DNA from: Plakobranchus ocellatus | Taxonomy: Eukaryota > Mollusca > Gastropoda > Plakobranchidae | Length of the DNA: 26,723 nucleotides | Reading direction: 5' to 3' | Assembly (NCBI GenBank): GCA_019648995.1 | Contig: BLXT01003760.1 | Span: forward strand, 50,009-76,731 | Shown: positions 20,601 to 26,723 of the stretch, piece after piece | Numbering within the stretch: position 1 is the first letter of the stretch | Layout of the letters: each line of letters opens with the position of its first letter | Made by a program: the position numbers and the translations under genes | The notes under the pieces: model-generated | The model's input: only the letters and a program-made list of their open reading frames with translations | Databases searched by the model: none | What the model was told of the DNA's origin: nothing

Positions 20601-23600
20601 ATGCATGAATTTGCTGTCTATGTTTAGCTTTTATTATAATCCATTCCTCTTTCGCTGCATTGCATTCCATTTTGATGTTTCTCTTTAGGTCTTTGTATTT
20701 GCCTTTTACATTTTTTGATTTGTGCCTTTTTTCTATTAAGTCGAGTATTTCTTTGTTTATCCATTTCTTATGCTCCTTTTTTTATCTTTTTTTTGGGAAC
20801 GTTTTTCTCTATGACTTCATCAAGTGAATTTTTCATTTCAGACCATAATTCATCTACTTCTGAGATGTTTAGAGTATCATATTTGTTATGCACAGCTACA
20901 GCAATTTTGTCTCTTAGTTTTTCATCAGATTTTAGTAAGTTGATTTGGAATTTAGGATTGACCTTGGCCTTTGTTAATTTCTTAAGTTGTATCTGAGATT
21001 TTCACTTACTGAATATGCTATTTGGATCACAAACTGGTTTGAACAGAGAGAAAAAAATTATCCAAAATTAATTTTGTGGGAAAATTGTGGTCCAAAAATT
21101 ACTAAGGAGCAGAAAATAGCCAAATTGAATCAGTTATGTCATTTTTAGGAGAACAATTCCTTGATATTAAGCGTCACTAGCCAATCAATAACTACAAACA
21201 AACATCTTTAAAACCTCTCATTTGACCGCCAAAAGACTTCTGGATTGACAATTGTTATGTGCTGGTCTGCAGATCTATGTCTTGTGAACAGGTTTGTCAG
21301 CACCACAAGTTCCAAAAACTTACTTATCGTATTTTTAAGCAGATGCTCACCCAAATGTTGCTCAAACCAATGCACTGGACAGTTAATGATCTTCAAGCTT
21401 CAATAGAACAAAATTAAAGAAGCTTTTAAATTCTCATGAAGGTATAAGCATCTGTGGTGCTTATTAAGTTTAATACATGTAATAAACATTGTTGTTGCTC
21501 CAAACCAACCAGTGAAATGAGGATAAAAAGTTACCCTCTTGCTGGTGGGCATACTGAAGTTATATCTGCAGACAGTGAAAAGGAGAATAAGGATTGACCA
21601 AAAGGATTATAGATCCTTTTTTTGTGCAAGTTTGTGATGGGAAAAAGTGATTTATGTAGATAAATTCTACACCTCAAATACCTTTTGCTCGCCTCTACCT
21701 CTACTAAAGAAAAAAATATACATGTGTATATACCTGAGGATCCTTTCAAACATGAAAAAAATTACCTAGAAATTAAAACCAGAATACATGTAGAATAAAA
21801 CATGGTGAATTCAAGTGCAAGCATTGGTGCCGGGCAAATGAAGCAATAGGCAATCCCAAACTTTGCAGCCCACAGTGTCAATGTTATTTGAAGCCTCTAC
21901 AGCGATTCTAGGTCATGGTGGGAATATCAGAAAACCTCGAGGTCCTCCTAGCTATTAAAGCACATAAATGCAATTTTGGGAGTGGCAAAGCTAATTTTTT
22001 ATTGGTTTTTGGAAAAATAATGACGTAACCAATGCCTCAACCTGAAACGCCTTCTCAAAATAGAAGTTCATGCCCATCGATGTGTGTGTGTAAATTCTAT
22101 ACCATGTAAGGAGAATTGACAAATCGAAGAATCAAGGTGGCTGTGTTCGGAATAGAGGCTTCAAATGAGAATCGCAGGAATCGAGATGCAGTGTTCAATT
22201 CTTTAGGACTGCTTTTTGTATCCTAAGTTCCAAAAATATTATTTATTGTTTATTTTGTATTGCCTTTTGTTGAAATTTAAGTATCCTAATTGTTGCAGTA
22301 ACCAAATACCCTTTGCAAAATAAAGCAAACATAGACTTTTATAAAGGAAAAGCATTACACAAATCATTATTGACAGTGATTCTATCAGGTTATATTCATC
22401 TGCAGTATCTAATGAAGATGGGTGTATCGAAAATAACAAATCTCTCGTAAACACATACATTCCTGTGAAAATTTTAGATGTAAAGGTGAAAGTCATTGTG
22501 CAAAACTTATCTTTCTGTAAGCTTCATCAAACCAAACTTCCCAAACGCAGATTTTCATATTACTAGAACTTGATGTAAAGCCATAAAGACTGGAGCATGC
22601 TCGTATTTACACCTATGCAATCCATCTCAGTTAAATGTATTTAACACCAAAGATAGTTATATAGTTGCTGGTATTTGGCTGGAGTTATATAAAGGATCAA
22701 AAGATCATAAAAATAGTGACCTTATACACCTCAGACTGATTTCAGAAGAGGGTGGTGAGGCAGGTATTTTGCTTTATCATGTTTTGGTAATTTTACCTCA
22801 TAGACAAAATCCTGGTATGCAGATTGACCAATGCATTGTATCAACTTTGTTAATATTTAACTTTGTGCTCAATTACTTACAGTCTTAATTAAGGTTTTAG
22901 ATATATCCCCAACAATTATTCTGCTGCAGAAGTAAGCTTAAAAACTGGAAAACACTCTATAAAATAGTAAGAAAAACATTTTTGTTTCAAGTTATTGTTT
23001 ATCAACATTTTATTTTAATTGGGCTAAATTCCTGATTTTTCTGTTTGTAAACTTTATCTCTGAGTGGAAGTAAGCTTAAAAACCGCAGAAATAAAGAGTG
23101 AGACAACATTTTTTGAAGTAAGAATATATCAACATTTTAATTAAAAAGAACTTTATTCTTGAGATTTTTCAGTTTGTTAACCTTTTTCTCTGAATTGAAT
23201 CCTGACGCATGTTCAAGTATGTTACATATTTTATGTTGAGAAAATATAATAGATGTAACGGCACAGGTCATGTCACAATACAGCTTCAAATAAGCCATTC
23301 AACTCCATTTTTGTCTTCTTCAGTAATTCTCACTATAAGCTAGATAGGAGGCTATTGGGAATAATCACGGTTTTTTGGACCATGGCCAAATACTGCATAT
23401 TAACTTTTTTTGGACTGGGCAAAGGAGATTTTGATATGATATTGCTCTATTGCCATAAGTTGTTTTGGACATTTGTAGGGGGGGGGGGGGGGGGNCAAAA
23501 AACCCACCTAATATGCTTACAATCAGTATATGTTACAGAGCAGCCAGAAATACATAATCAAAACCAGAGATGTTTACAAAAGGGGCACACAAGCCTCAGT

Positions 23601-26130
23601 TACATGCTTAGATCGACAATGGTGGCAGAGTTTTTGCCATAATTATAACTTCATCACAAACAAGGTCTTTTGAGCTTACTTTAGTATAGTGCTTACTAAC
23701 CTTCTTTAACCAATGAGAAGTTTATGAAAAATGCTTGTAGTTGATCTGAGTTATACCTAAGGTTTGACTGATTTTTCAGACAAACAGTGATAGAAAAACA
23801 CTGTTGATGTGTATGGAGAAAGAGATTGATTAGAGCAGATTAAGAGATTGCAAAATATCACAGCAAGCGAAAGTCTTATCAACAACAACTCCAGTTACAT
23901 CTTCTTAGCAATTGATACCCTTGTCCTTTTGTACGATCACTGAATGCTCCATATATTCTGGAAGTTGCAGAATGCCAACTTTTCTGGTGCAATCTTCATT
24001 GTGTCAGCCTCTCATTTTCTTAAAAGCTCATATATTCAACCCAAAATAAAATTGGAAAAAGGCTTAGAGGAAAAAAATAACTATTCAAATTAATAACTTA
24101 ATTATTTTTTGCCTTAAACTCAAGGTTATGGAGATAACAATCATCTTTTCAAAGAATTGAAATATAGAACAGGTCTGTTTTGGCCATTGATTCTTGCTAG
24201 ACATTACAGTATTTACATCTAAAATTATTACAGTTAGATCTAAGATTACTCAAAACTTCATAGATTAGCTTTAAAAATAATGATAACTAATATTGAACTC
24301 ATCTGTCTGCAGAGGATAAACAAAAGAAAAAAGTTGCATTCCTAGCACGGACTGTTCCTCTTGTGATGCAACAGTTTAAGAGCCTTAAAAAGTACCTGCC
24401 CTCCAAGTACAAGGTATTGATGTGTATGTCTCCTATATTTATTTTTCTCCTTTTTCTGTTTCTTAGAGCATTCTATAAAATTGCTAATTTTAGCAGAATT
24501 TTGTTTAGCTTGAGGGAAAACACTGAATCTTTGTCAGTGGTTGAGAGTCTACCAGGTGGATCCTAGGATGGATGCAACACAAGGCATAATCAATAGCATC
24601 AGTAGAAAAAAGGGACACAAAGATGGAGCGCAAAGAGAGACATAAGGGTACTTTAATAAATAGAAAGAAATGGATTTAGGGAAAGGGGATGCGTGGTGGA
24701 GGGTGCAAGAGAAGGCTGAGGAAAGATTCAAAGAGAAAGAGGCCATTCAGGCATGCCTACTGTCTCAAAAATCTTTGATTGTTCAGGAATCTTACTAGAA
24801 AACAAGCATTCCTCAATTCCTCATTTTTATTGCAAAATCTAGAATTTGTCTTTTTGTGATACATATATATACATAAAGGGGCACAAATGAACTTTTATGC
24901 TTTAACCTGAATTTAGCCTAACTGTTGCCATCACTGGTTTCCCCCAATCACCATCTATGGACATGCTTCAAGCAAGCAAAAAAATGTTCTCATGGCTAAA
25001 TTGAAATAGCAATCCAAGTCACTGAGAAAGAATCTAATGGAGCAATTAAAAGAGAGAAATAGATTTCAGGCTAGTTTTCTATTTCAATGTGGTCTATGAT
25101 TTGTTACAAATTAAGGTAAACAGATTGTAATGGATAAATTCAACCAAGTCTTTTGTAGAATTAGGCACCACAAAGTGCTCTATGCCGATCAAAGCAAGTC
25201 CTACTATTTACTATCTCCTCCATCCTAAAGCTATACCTTTGTTAGTGCCTATATGCAAATTGAGGTATAATAACATTAAATGACTCTTTCTTATTCAATC
25301 AATATGAGTTGCTATTAGCTTCATGGTTTGATTCTTATTTTCTTCTGGTTTTCCCCATTTTTTAGCGCTTGCTCTAAATTATTTATAAGCTTAGGCATAT
25401 CTGAGACATTTGAAGGGAAGTCTAATGACCTTGTGCTTACTAGTCATGTAATCTATGTCTGGAAGAATCATACATGCCATGATGCTTGAGCTCATGCTAG
25501 ATTATATCATCTGATCTAGATCTTAAGTATACAGGAGCATTGATAGTGTCAAAATAGTGTTAAAACTGAGTGCAGACAGGCATCTTTAGTCATTTTCTCT
25601 TGTCTCTCAGACTCCAATTGTTTTGTTTTCAGTGCTATTTATGTCCAAAATTTTACAATGTGTACATAGTTTTTATTATAATTTTAGGGCAACCTTTTAT
25701 TCAGTCATTTTTATTTCGTATTTATTAATTTTGGAAGCAAATTATGGATGATAAAACTCCATCCTGTGTATTTGTTCAGGTTTTTATTTACTTTGAAAAA
25801 ATAAAAAATTCAGCAAGTTTTCATTTAAGTTCTTTTTAAGGCGTAAATTTCTAACTTTTTCAAAATTTCCAGATGGAAAATATAACAGGTGACAGTGAAT
25901 ACAGCAACTGCTTACACAAATTACTTCATGAGTATGATGTATTTGTAATGACACCACGCATCCTAGAGAACCATGTCACTGGAGAAGAACCTTTAATTGA
26001 AGGTGGGCTAGCAGCATTCTCTTTGCTAATTTTTGATGAGTGTCACCATACCCGAAAAGGTGAAGCGTACAACACACTCATGTTATCTTACCTCCATACC
26101 AAGCAAAAATGTTCAGAGAACTTGCCTCAG
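8520..26130 (+). CDS. RIG-I-like receptor (MDA5/RIG-I type RNA helicase with two CARDs), N-terminal part, nine exons
   Basis: Joined exons give 445 codons from the ATG at 8520 with no stop, ending at 26130 because the gene runs off the window. Order of parts: CARD-like 1 (residues about 10-95), CARD-like 2 (about 100-190, with the WPFEL segment near 178-182 that resembles RLR CARD helix 6), charged linker (191-276), then helicase domain Hel1 with LREYQ 282-286, Walker A 303-310 (Lys309), motif Ia LARTVPLV 336-343, MTPRIL 385-390 and DECHHT 414-419. In known relatives this cytosolic ATPase binds viral double-stranded RNA and signals through CARD-CARD contact with [12 protein letters not shown] and DECHHT look closer to MDA5 (IFIH1) than to RIG-I, but orthology needs a tree. 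Dicer and FANCM share the helicase fold but do not carry this CARD pair. Confidence 0.92.
8644..9485 (+). other. Intron 1 (842 bp)
   Basis: The donor is GTGAGT and the acceptor ends TTTATTTAAG. It contains copy 2 of the 50-bp direct repeat (8651-8700) and a poly-T run near 8943. Reading through the donor gives a stop after 12 more codons (TAA at 8679-8681), so intron retention would truncate the protein. Confidence 0.8.
8651..8700 (+). repeat. 50-bp direct repeat, copy 2 (start of intron 1)
   Basis: Differs from 6643-6692 at only two positions, both G/A changes. It starts 2 bases past the exon 1 donor hexamer. On the opposite strand it contains AAAAAGGTAAGTT, a full consensus splice donor. 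Confidence 0.8.
9486..9647 (+). CDS. RLR exon 2: second half of CARD 1
   Basis: Enters and leaves in phase 1, with acceptor TTTAAG and donor GTAATT. It encodes residues 42-95, beginning [18 protein letters not shown]. The leucine pattern in [18 protein letters not shown] and [15 protein letters not shown] is typical of CARD helices 4 to 6, including the acidic turn before the last long helices. Together with exon 1 it gives one domain of roughly 90 residues, the usual CARD size. Unlike CARD 2 it lacks a WP motif in the last helix. The first codons contain ACTTAAAAAAGG, a run prone to sequencing error, but the frame holds. Confidence 0.85.
9768..9891 (+). repeat. Diverged direct repeat, unit 1
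   Basis: This matches 10055-10198 with indels. The best-kept core is CACTGAAACATCTTGGAAC followed by TTCTTTCTA and GAAAGCTTTG, with GGGCTATGG at the end of both. The two units lie about 160 bases apart, pointing to a local duplication or two insertions of a small repeat. Confidence 0.75.
10055..10198 (+). repeat. Diverged direct repeat, unit 2
   Basis: Partner of 9768-9891. It starts CCTATCAAGG like unit 1 but has about 16 extra bases before the conserved GATG, CTAGAATC and CATTTTGAAA segments. No open frame is shared between the units, so duplicated coding sequence is unlikely. Confidence 0.75.
10242..10400 (+). repeat. Dispersed repeat, forward copy (pairs with 16936-17101)
   Basis: The segment runs from TAACTCTTTCAAGACGGAT, through a T-rich GGATG block and ATATCAGCATATCTCCAGAT, to GTGTACATCTGGAAT. 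The reverse complement of 16936-17101 shows the same blocks in the same order, including CCAGATGGGG followed by GTGAAAATTA. No coding capacity is seen, so it is likely a non-autonomous element. An internally deleted relative may occupy 10041-10080. Confidence 0.7.
11620..12085 (+). pseudogene. Endonuclease domain remnant of LINE copy A
   Basis: Two overlapping open segments carry the recognisable order of an AP-like LINE endonuclease: a [14 protein letters not shown] block, INQVYAPS (the conserved QVYAP core) near 11776, [12 protein letters not shown] (the catalytic GDFNAKVG region, with Gly to Arg and Phe to Leu changes) near 11881, and GQWTWKSP near 12010, which corresponds to the WTW-SPDG motif. 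A frameshift and a TAG near 11839 separate the halves. The usual N-terminal part is absent. Confidence 0.75.
13021..13990 (+). pseudogene. Reverse transcriptase and C-terminal remnant of LINE copy A
   Basis: The RT core is readable with corrections: [16 protein letters not shown], then LRVIRNL with a TAA where copy C has Tyr, then [15 protein letters not shown] with a stop straight after. The first catalytic Asp of motif A is kept, while the second is Asn. The C-terminal part carries a local AT-rich duplication at 13739-13794 that is not expected from the family. It is nonfunctional. Confidence 0.8.
13739..13794 (+). repeat. AT-rich tandem duplication within LINE copy A
   Basis: Two units of about 27 bases, each with TTATTATATAA, CAATTTTATAAA or TAATTTTATAAA, and TAG, lie next to each other and interrupt the C-terminal LINE reading frame. 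Confidence 0.7.
14754..14908 (+). CDS. RLR exon 3: first half of CARD 2
   Basis: The acceptor follows a long T/G-rich tract ending GCAG and the donor is GTATGT. It enters in phase 1 and leaves in phase 0. It encodes residues 96-147, starting [19 protein letters not shown]. The block [20 protein letters not shown] followed by [13 protein letters not shown] has the two early helices, and the Cys/Leu spacing, seen in RLR CARDs, where a conserved C-E-I or C-L segment precedes the mid-domain turn. The fit of both phases with exons 2 and 4 supports the boundaries. Confidence 0.88.
14909..15427 (+). other. Intron 3 (519 bp) with a G-rich tract
   Basis: The donor is GTATGT and the acceptor TTTTTCCTCAG. 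Apart from the G-rich block at 15222-15266, the sequence is AT-rich and shows no gene. Confidence 0.85.
15222..15266 (+). promoter_or_regulatory. Intronic G-quadruplex-capable tract
   Basis: On the sense strand, blocks of GGG, six G, five G, five G and five G lie within about 40 bases, separated by one to six other bases. This strongly fits the four-stranded G motif and stands out in an AT-rich intron. It sits about 160 bases before the exon 4 acceptor, a distance at which RNA structure could affect splicing. A regulatory role is inference. Confidence 0.45.
15428..15557 (+). CDS. RLR exon 4: second half of CARD 2 with WPFEL motif
   Basis: The acceptor is CCTCAG. The donor, GTTTTC at 15558, is weak after AAAAG. 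Phase is 0 in and 1 out. It encodes residues 148-190 starting [20 protein letters not shown]. The stretch [20 protein letters not shown] carries Trp-Pro ahead of the last helix, as in RIG-I (NWPKTL) and MDA5 (WPFDL) CARD 2, one of the best signs that this is an RLR CARD. Read-through into intron 4 adds ten codons and then stops (TAA at 15584-15586), which would give a CARD-only protein. Confidence 0.88.
15558..16614 (+). other. Intron 4 (1057 bp), no other feature
   Basis: AT-rich DNA with T-runs near 15608 and 16277-16290. The donor is GTTTTC (weak) and the acceptor ends TTTTTAATCAG. No gene or repeat is recognised. Confidence 0.8.
16615..16773 (+). CDS. RLR exon 5: linker between CARD 2 and helicase
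   Basis: Phase 1 in and out. It encodes residues 191-243, rich in Glu, Gln, Ser, Thr and Lys (for example [20 protein letters not shown]). No fold is expected, and vertebrate RLRs also have a flexible linker here. It is supported by AG/GT boundaries, by phase agreement with exons 4 and 6, and by an open frame across 53 codons in AT-rich DNA. The donor GTTGGT departs from consensus, so this exon may be alternatively spliced. Because both ends are phase 1, skipping it would keep the frame. Confidence 0.75.
16774..17473 (+). other. Intron 5 (700 bp) with inverted dispersed repeat
   Basis: Contains the reverse-oriented dispersed repeat at 16936-17101. The rest is AT-rich. The acceptor follows a T-rich tract ending CATTGTAG. 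Confidence 0.8.
16936..17101 (-). repeat. Dispersed repeat, inverted copy (pairs with 10242-10400)
   Basis: Its reverse complement reads through TTCAA, an AAAACGGAT block, a T-rich GGATGCAGA block, GGCATATGTCCAGATGGG and CATACATCTAGAAT in the same order as 10242-10400. The copies differ by substitutions and indels, so they are old but clearly related. Confidence 0.7.
17474..17569 (+). CDS. RLR exon 6: acidic linker
   Basis: Phase 1 in and out, with acceptor TTGTAG and donor GTAATT. It encodes residues 244-275, starting [17 protein letters not shown] and continuing [11 protein letters not shown]. The acidic serine cluster matches the consensus for casein kinase 2 sites, so phosphorylation in the linker is possible (inference). 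The run of nine A that encodes three Lys is a slippage risk for sequencing and transcription. It joins directly to the helicase exon. Confidence 0.8.
17570..18102 (+). other. Intron 6 (533 bp), no other feature
   Basis: AT-rich. The donor is GTAATT and the acceptor TTTGGTTTTCTCAG. No gene or repeat is recognised. Confidence 0.8.
18103..18252 (+). CDS. RLR exon 7: helicase entry with Walker A
   Basis: Phase 1 in and out, with donor GTATGT. It encodes residues 276-325. [17 protein letters not shown] is the conserved pre-motif I segment in which Arg-x-Tyr-Gln helps bind the adenine. [16 protein letters not shown] is motif I (Walker A), with Lys309 for phosphate binding and Thr310 for magnesium. 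The wording [14 protein letters not shown] is nearly that of vertebrate RLRs. The following [10 protein letters not shown] is the usual helix after the P-loop. An alternative acceptor nine bases later (CAGCACCAG) would break the phase, so the upstream one is preferred. Confidence 0.95.
18411..18541 (+). repeat. Tandem duplication of about 65 bp
   Basis: Units at 18411-18479 and 18480-18541 share CTTTGAAATTCAACTGTGAA followed by AAAAT, AATGAAAA, GATA, TTAAC and TTTTGTA or CTTGTA segments. The second unit has a short deletion. It is local and noncoding. Confidence 0.85.
19078..20997 (-). mobile_element. LINE copy B: reverse transcriptase part, antisense to the gene
   Basis: Read on the minus strand, the element starts near 20997 within the endonuclease-RT linker (copy A has the same linker from about 12180) and so lacks the endonuclease. 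It then shows a [13 protein letters not shown] segment, intact motif [10 protein letters not shown] (19984-20010), an intact YADD box (19712-19723), [29 protein letters not shown], and [19 protein letters not shown] near 19181. This is the standard order of an RTE/BovB-like RT and its C-terminal region. It is the best preserved of the three copies but is still broken by stops and frameshifts, and it is truncated at the 5' end. Confidence 0.88.
19178..20602 (-). pseudogene. Reverse transcriptase remnant of LINE copy B
   Basis: Open segments at 20420-20602, 19464-19682 and 19178-19390 (minus strand) are pieces of one ancestral RT frame, joined through frameshifts. Both catalytic boxes keep their aspartates (FIDYSKAFD and YADD), so decay is more recent or milder than in copies A and C. 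No continuous frame links them, so the enzyme cannot be made as such. Confidence 0.85.
21886..22166. repeat. 14-bp perfect inverted repeat pair around a 253-bp spacer
   Basis: ATTTGAAGCCTCTA at 21886-21899 is the exact reverse complement of 22153-22166. The enclosed sequence is less AT-rich than its surroundings and has no open frame. It could be a small non-autonomous element, or chance in a long window. Confidence 0.35.
22928..23195 (+). repeat. Diverged tandem duplication of about 135 bp
   Basis: Unit 1 (22928-23065) and unit 2 (23066-23195) both open with GAAGTAAGCTTAAAAAC, both contain ATCAACATTTTA in the middle, and both close with TTT-GTAAACTTT or TTTGTTAACCTTT followed by TCTCTGA. 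The order is conserved with indels, so this is an old local duplication. Confidence 0.75.
23478..23495 (+). other. Poly-G run with unresolved base
   Basis: Seventeen G are followed by N. This is an assembly or sequencing limit, so the true length is unknown. Any open frame across it (for example 23355-23642) is unreliable. Confidence 0.9.
24313..24413 (+). CDS. RLR exon 8: helicase motif Ia
   Basis: Enters in phase 1 and leaves in phase 0, with acceptor TCTGCAG and donor GTATTG. It encodes residues 326-359. [17 protein letters not shown] corresponds to motif Ia of RLRs (compare the V-x-L-V-N-K-V-x-L-V-x-Q segment of MDA5), which contacts the RNA backbone. [11 protein letters not shown] leads into the next strand. 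The frame goes on past the donor into an open stretch, but that part is low-complexity and hydrophobic with no family match, so the splice is preferred. Confidence 0.9.
24414..25872 (+). other. Intron 8 (1459 bp)
   Basis: The donor is GTATTG and the acceptor CAAAATTTCCAG. A purine-rich segment (about 24560-24745) produces an open frame on the opposite strand with no family match. The rest is plain AT-rich DNA. Confidence 0.8.
25873..26130 (+). CDS. RLR exon 9: motifs Ib and II (DECH box)
   Basis: Phase 0 at both ends, with a perfect donor GTAAGT at 26131. It encodes residues 360-445. [10 protein letters not shown] matches the I-S/T-G-D/A segment after motif Ia in RLRs. [15 protein letters not shown] is the motif Ib-like block (TAQILEN in MDA5, TPQILVN in RIG-I). 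[19 protein letters not shown] is motif II, whose Asp414 and Glu415 coordinate magnesium and activate water. The exon ends NLPQ, which in relatives directly precedes the I-L/I-G-L-T-A-S motif III strand, expected in the next exon outside this window. Confidence 0.95.
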
Positions 26131-26570
26131 GTAAGTTATATGAATTTTTTTTTTTTTTAATAATTTTGCAAATATGCTTATTTCAAAATTTTGCAAATGT
26201 GCTTATTTTTCAAATGTTTTGAATATTTCAAAATGCAGAAAAAATATTTTGTTAACCATCTGATTCTTTGCTTTCATCAAATGACTTCTATGAGATGAAA
26301 AAACACACATATGTACACTAAGTACATATTTCATTCTTCTTTAATTACCTTTGTTTGGCAGTAGTAAAATTTATATTTTATATAGTGAAACTACAACTTT
26401 TCTCTATGAAGTTCCTTTTAAAATTAAAAAACAAAAAAAAAAAAAAATGACTGACCTTAGTCGCTGGCTTTTATCATCTTAGATGAGCTTGAAAACTTGA
26501 ACTTGATCTTCTATCTTTATGTGCTTAAAATGAAACTTTCATTTCCAGCTTTTCATTGAATTTCTTTTAT

Positions 26571-26621
<51 letters not shown>

Positions 26622-26723
26622 CTATGTATGAAAACATAATGGAACTTCAGGTGCCGTAACATTTTGAAATTTTTATTCATATTAGATTTTAAATAAATTT
26701 AGGATAAAGAAATAAATACTCTT
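26131..26723 (+). other. Start of intron 9, runs off the window
   Basis: The donor is GTAAGT. The intron contains T- and A-runs (26145-26159, 26431-26446) and a CT microsatellite. The motif III exon of the helicase is not present in these 593 bases. Confidence 0.85.
26572..26615 (+). repeat. CT dinucleotide microsatellite
   Basis: About 22 uninterrupted CT units follow TTTTATG and pass into TTTCTTTCT. It is a polypyrimidine tract on the sense strand of intron 9 and is likely variable in length between individuals. Confidence 0.95.

Larger units (their letters stand above)
18253..24312 (+). other. Intron 7 (6060 bp), holding LINE copy B
   Basis: The donor is GTATGT and the acceptor CTGTCTGCAG. 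It contains a tandem duplication (18411-18541), antisense LINE copy B (about 19078-20997), a short inverted repeat pair (21886-22166), a second tandem duplication (22928-23195) and the poly-G/N site (23478-23495). Nothing else gene-like is seen at 21000-24312. Confidence 0.85.

Noticed and set aside
20715-20996. 93-codon open frame on the + strand
   Set aside because: It is the complement of the linker part of LINE copy B, which reads sensibly on the minus strand. The + frame is a run of Phe, Ser and Leu with no family match.
23355-23642. 95-codon open frame across the poly-G/N run
   Set aside because: Depends on an unresolved homopolymer whose length is unknown, and has no recognisable domain.
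24414-24566. Read-through of exon 8 as coding sequence
   Set aside because: After the GTATTG donor the peptide becomes low-complexity and hydrophobic, whereas splicing to exon 9 restores the RLR order (KYK then ITGDS).
24549-24746. 65-codon minus-strand open frame rich in Ser, Phe and Pro
   Set aside because: Produced by a purine-rich tract in intron 8. No family resemblance.

Overview
The window is animal nuclear DNA: AT-rich, with long introns, many homopolymer tracts and microsatellites, decayed LINE copies and no bacterial-style gene packing. The gene content (a CARD-bearing RIG-I-like receptor), the LINE type (endonuclease plus reverse transcriptase of the RTE/BovB or craniofacial-development-protein-2-like sort) and the clusters of TCTAGATCT-type repeat suggest a lophotrochozoan, most likely a gastropod mollusc. 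That placement is inference. A run of 17 G ending in an N shows that this is an imperfect draft assembly.

The one gene I can reconstruct is on the + strand from about 8515 to beyond the right edge. Nine exons, all with GT/AG junctions and matching reading phases, join into 445 codons with no stop: 8515-8643, 9486-9647, 14754-14908, 15428-15557, 16615-16773, 17474-17569, 18103-18252, 24313-24413 and 25873-26130. The product is the N-terminal part of a RIG-I-like receptor, a cytosolic viral-RNA sensor of the MDA5/RIG-I family. It has two CARD-like death folds (exons 1-2 and 3-4), a charged, acidic linker (exons 5-6), and the first helicase domain with the LREYQ segment, Walker A APTGSGKT, motif Ia, motif Ib-like MTPRIL and motif II DECH (exons 7-9). 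The rest of the helicase and the C-terminal RNA-binding domain must lie to the right of the window.

Layout. Positions 1-98 may hold the last codons of an unrelated upstream + strand gene, followed by a possible 3' UTR with AATAAA motifs near 711-727. A decayed LINE fragment (copy C, + strand) lies at about 1834-2668 and ends in a GGA/GAA microsatellite. From 2.8 to 8.5 kb I see no gene, only A-rich DNA, a TCTAGATCT cluster, a tRNA-Glu-like fragment, a foldback element and one member of a 50-bp direct repeat pair. Intron 2 (5.1 kb) carries LINE copy A (+ strand, about 11.6-14.2 kb). Intron 7 (6.1 kb) carries LINE copy B of the same family in the opposite orientation (about 19.08-21.0 kb). A second, shorter repeat pair is also inverted between introns 2 and 5.

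The most unusual feature is the arrangement rather than a new gene: a gene for a dsRNA sensor has two nested sets of inverted repeats in its introns, bracketing exons 3-7 and 3-5. Its own pre-mRNA could therefore fold into long duplexes, which may favour circular RNA, exon skipping or ADAR editing. This is a hypothesis built on visible sequence symmetry.
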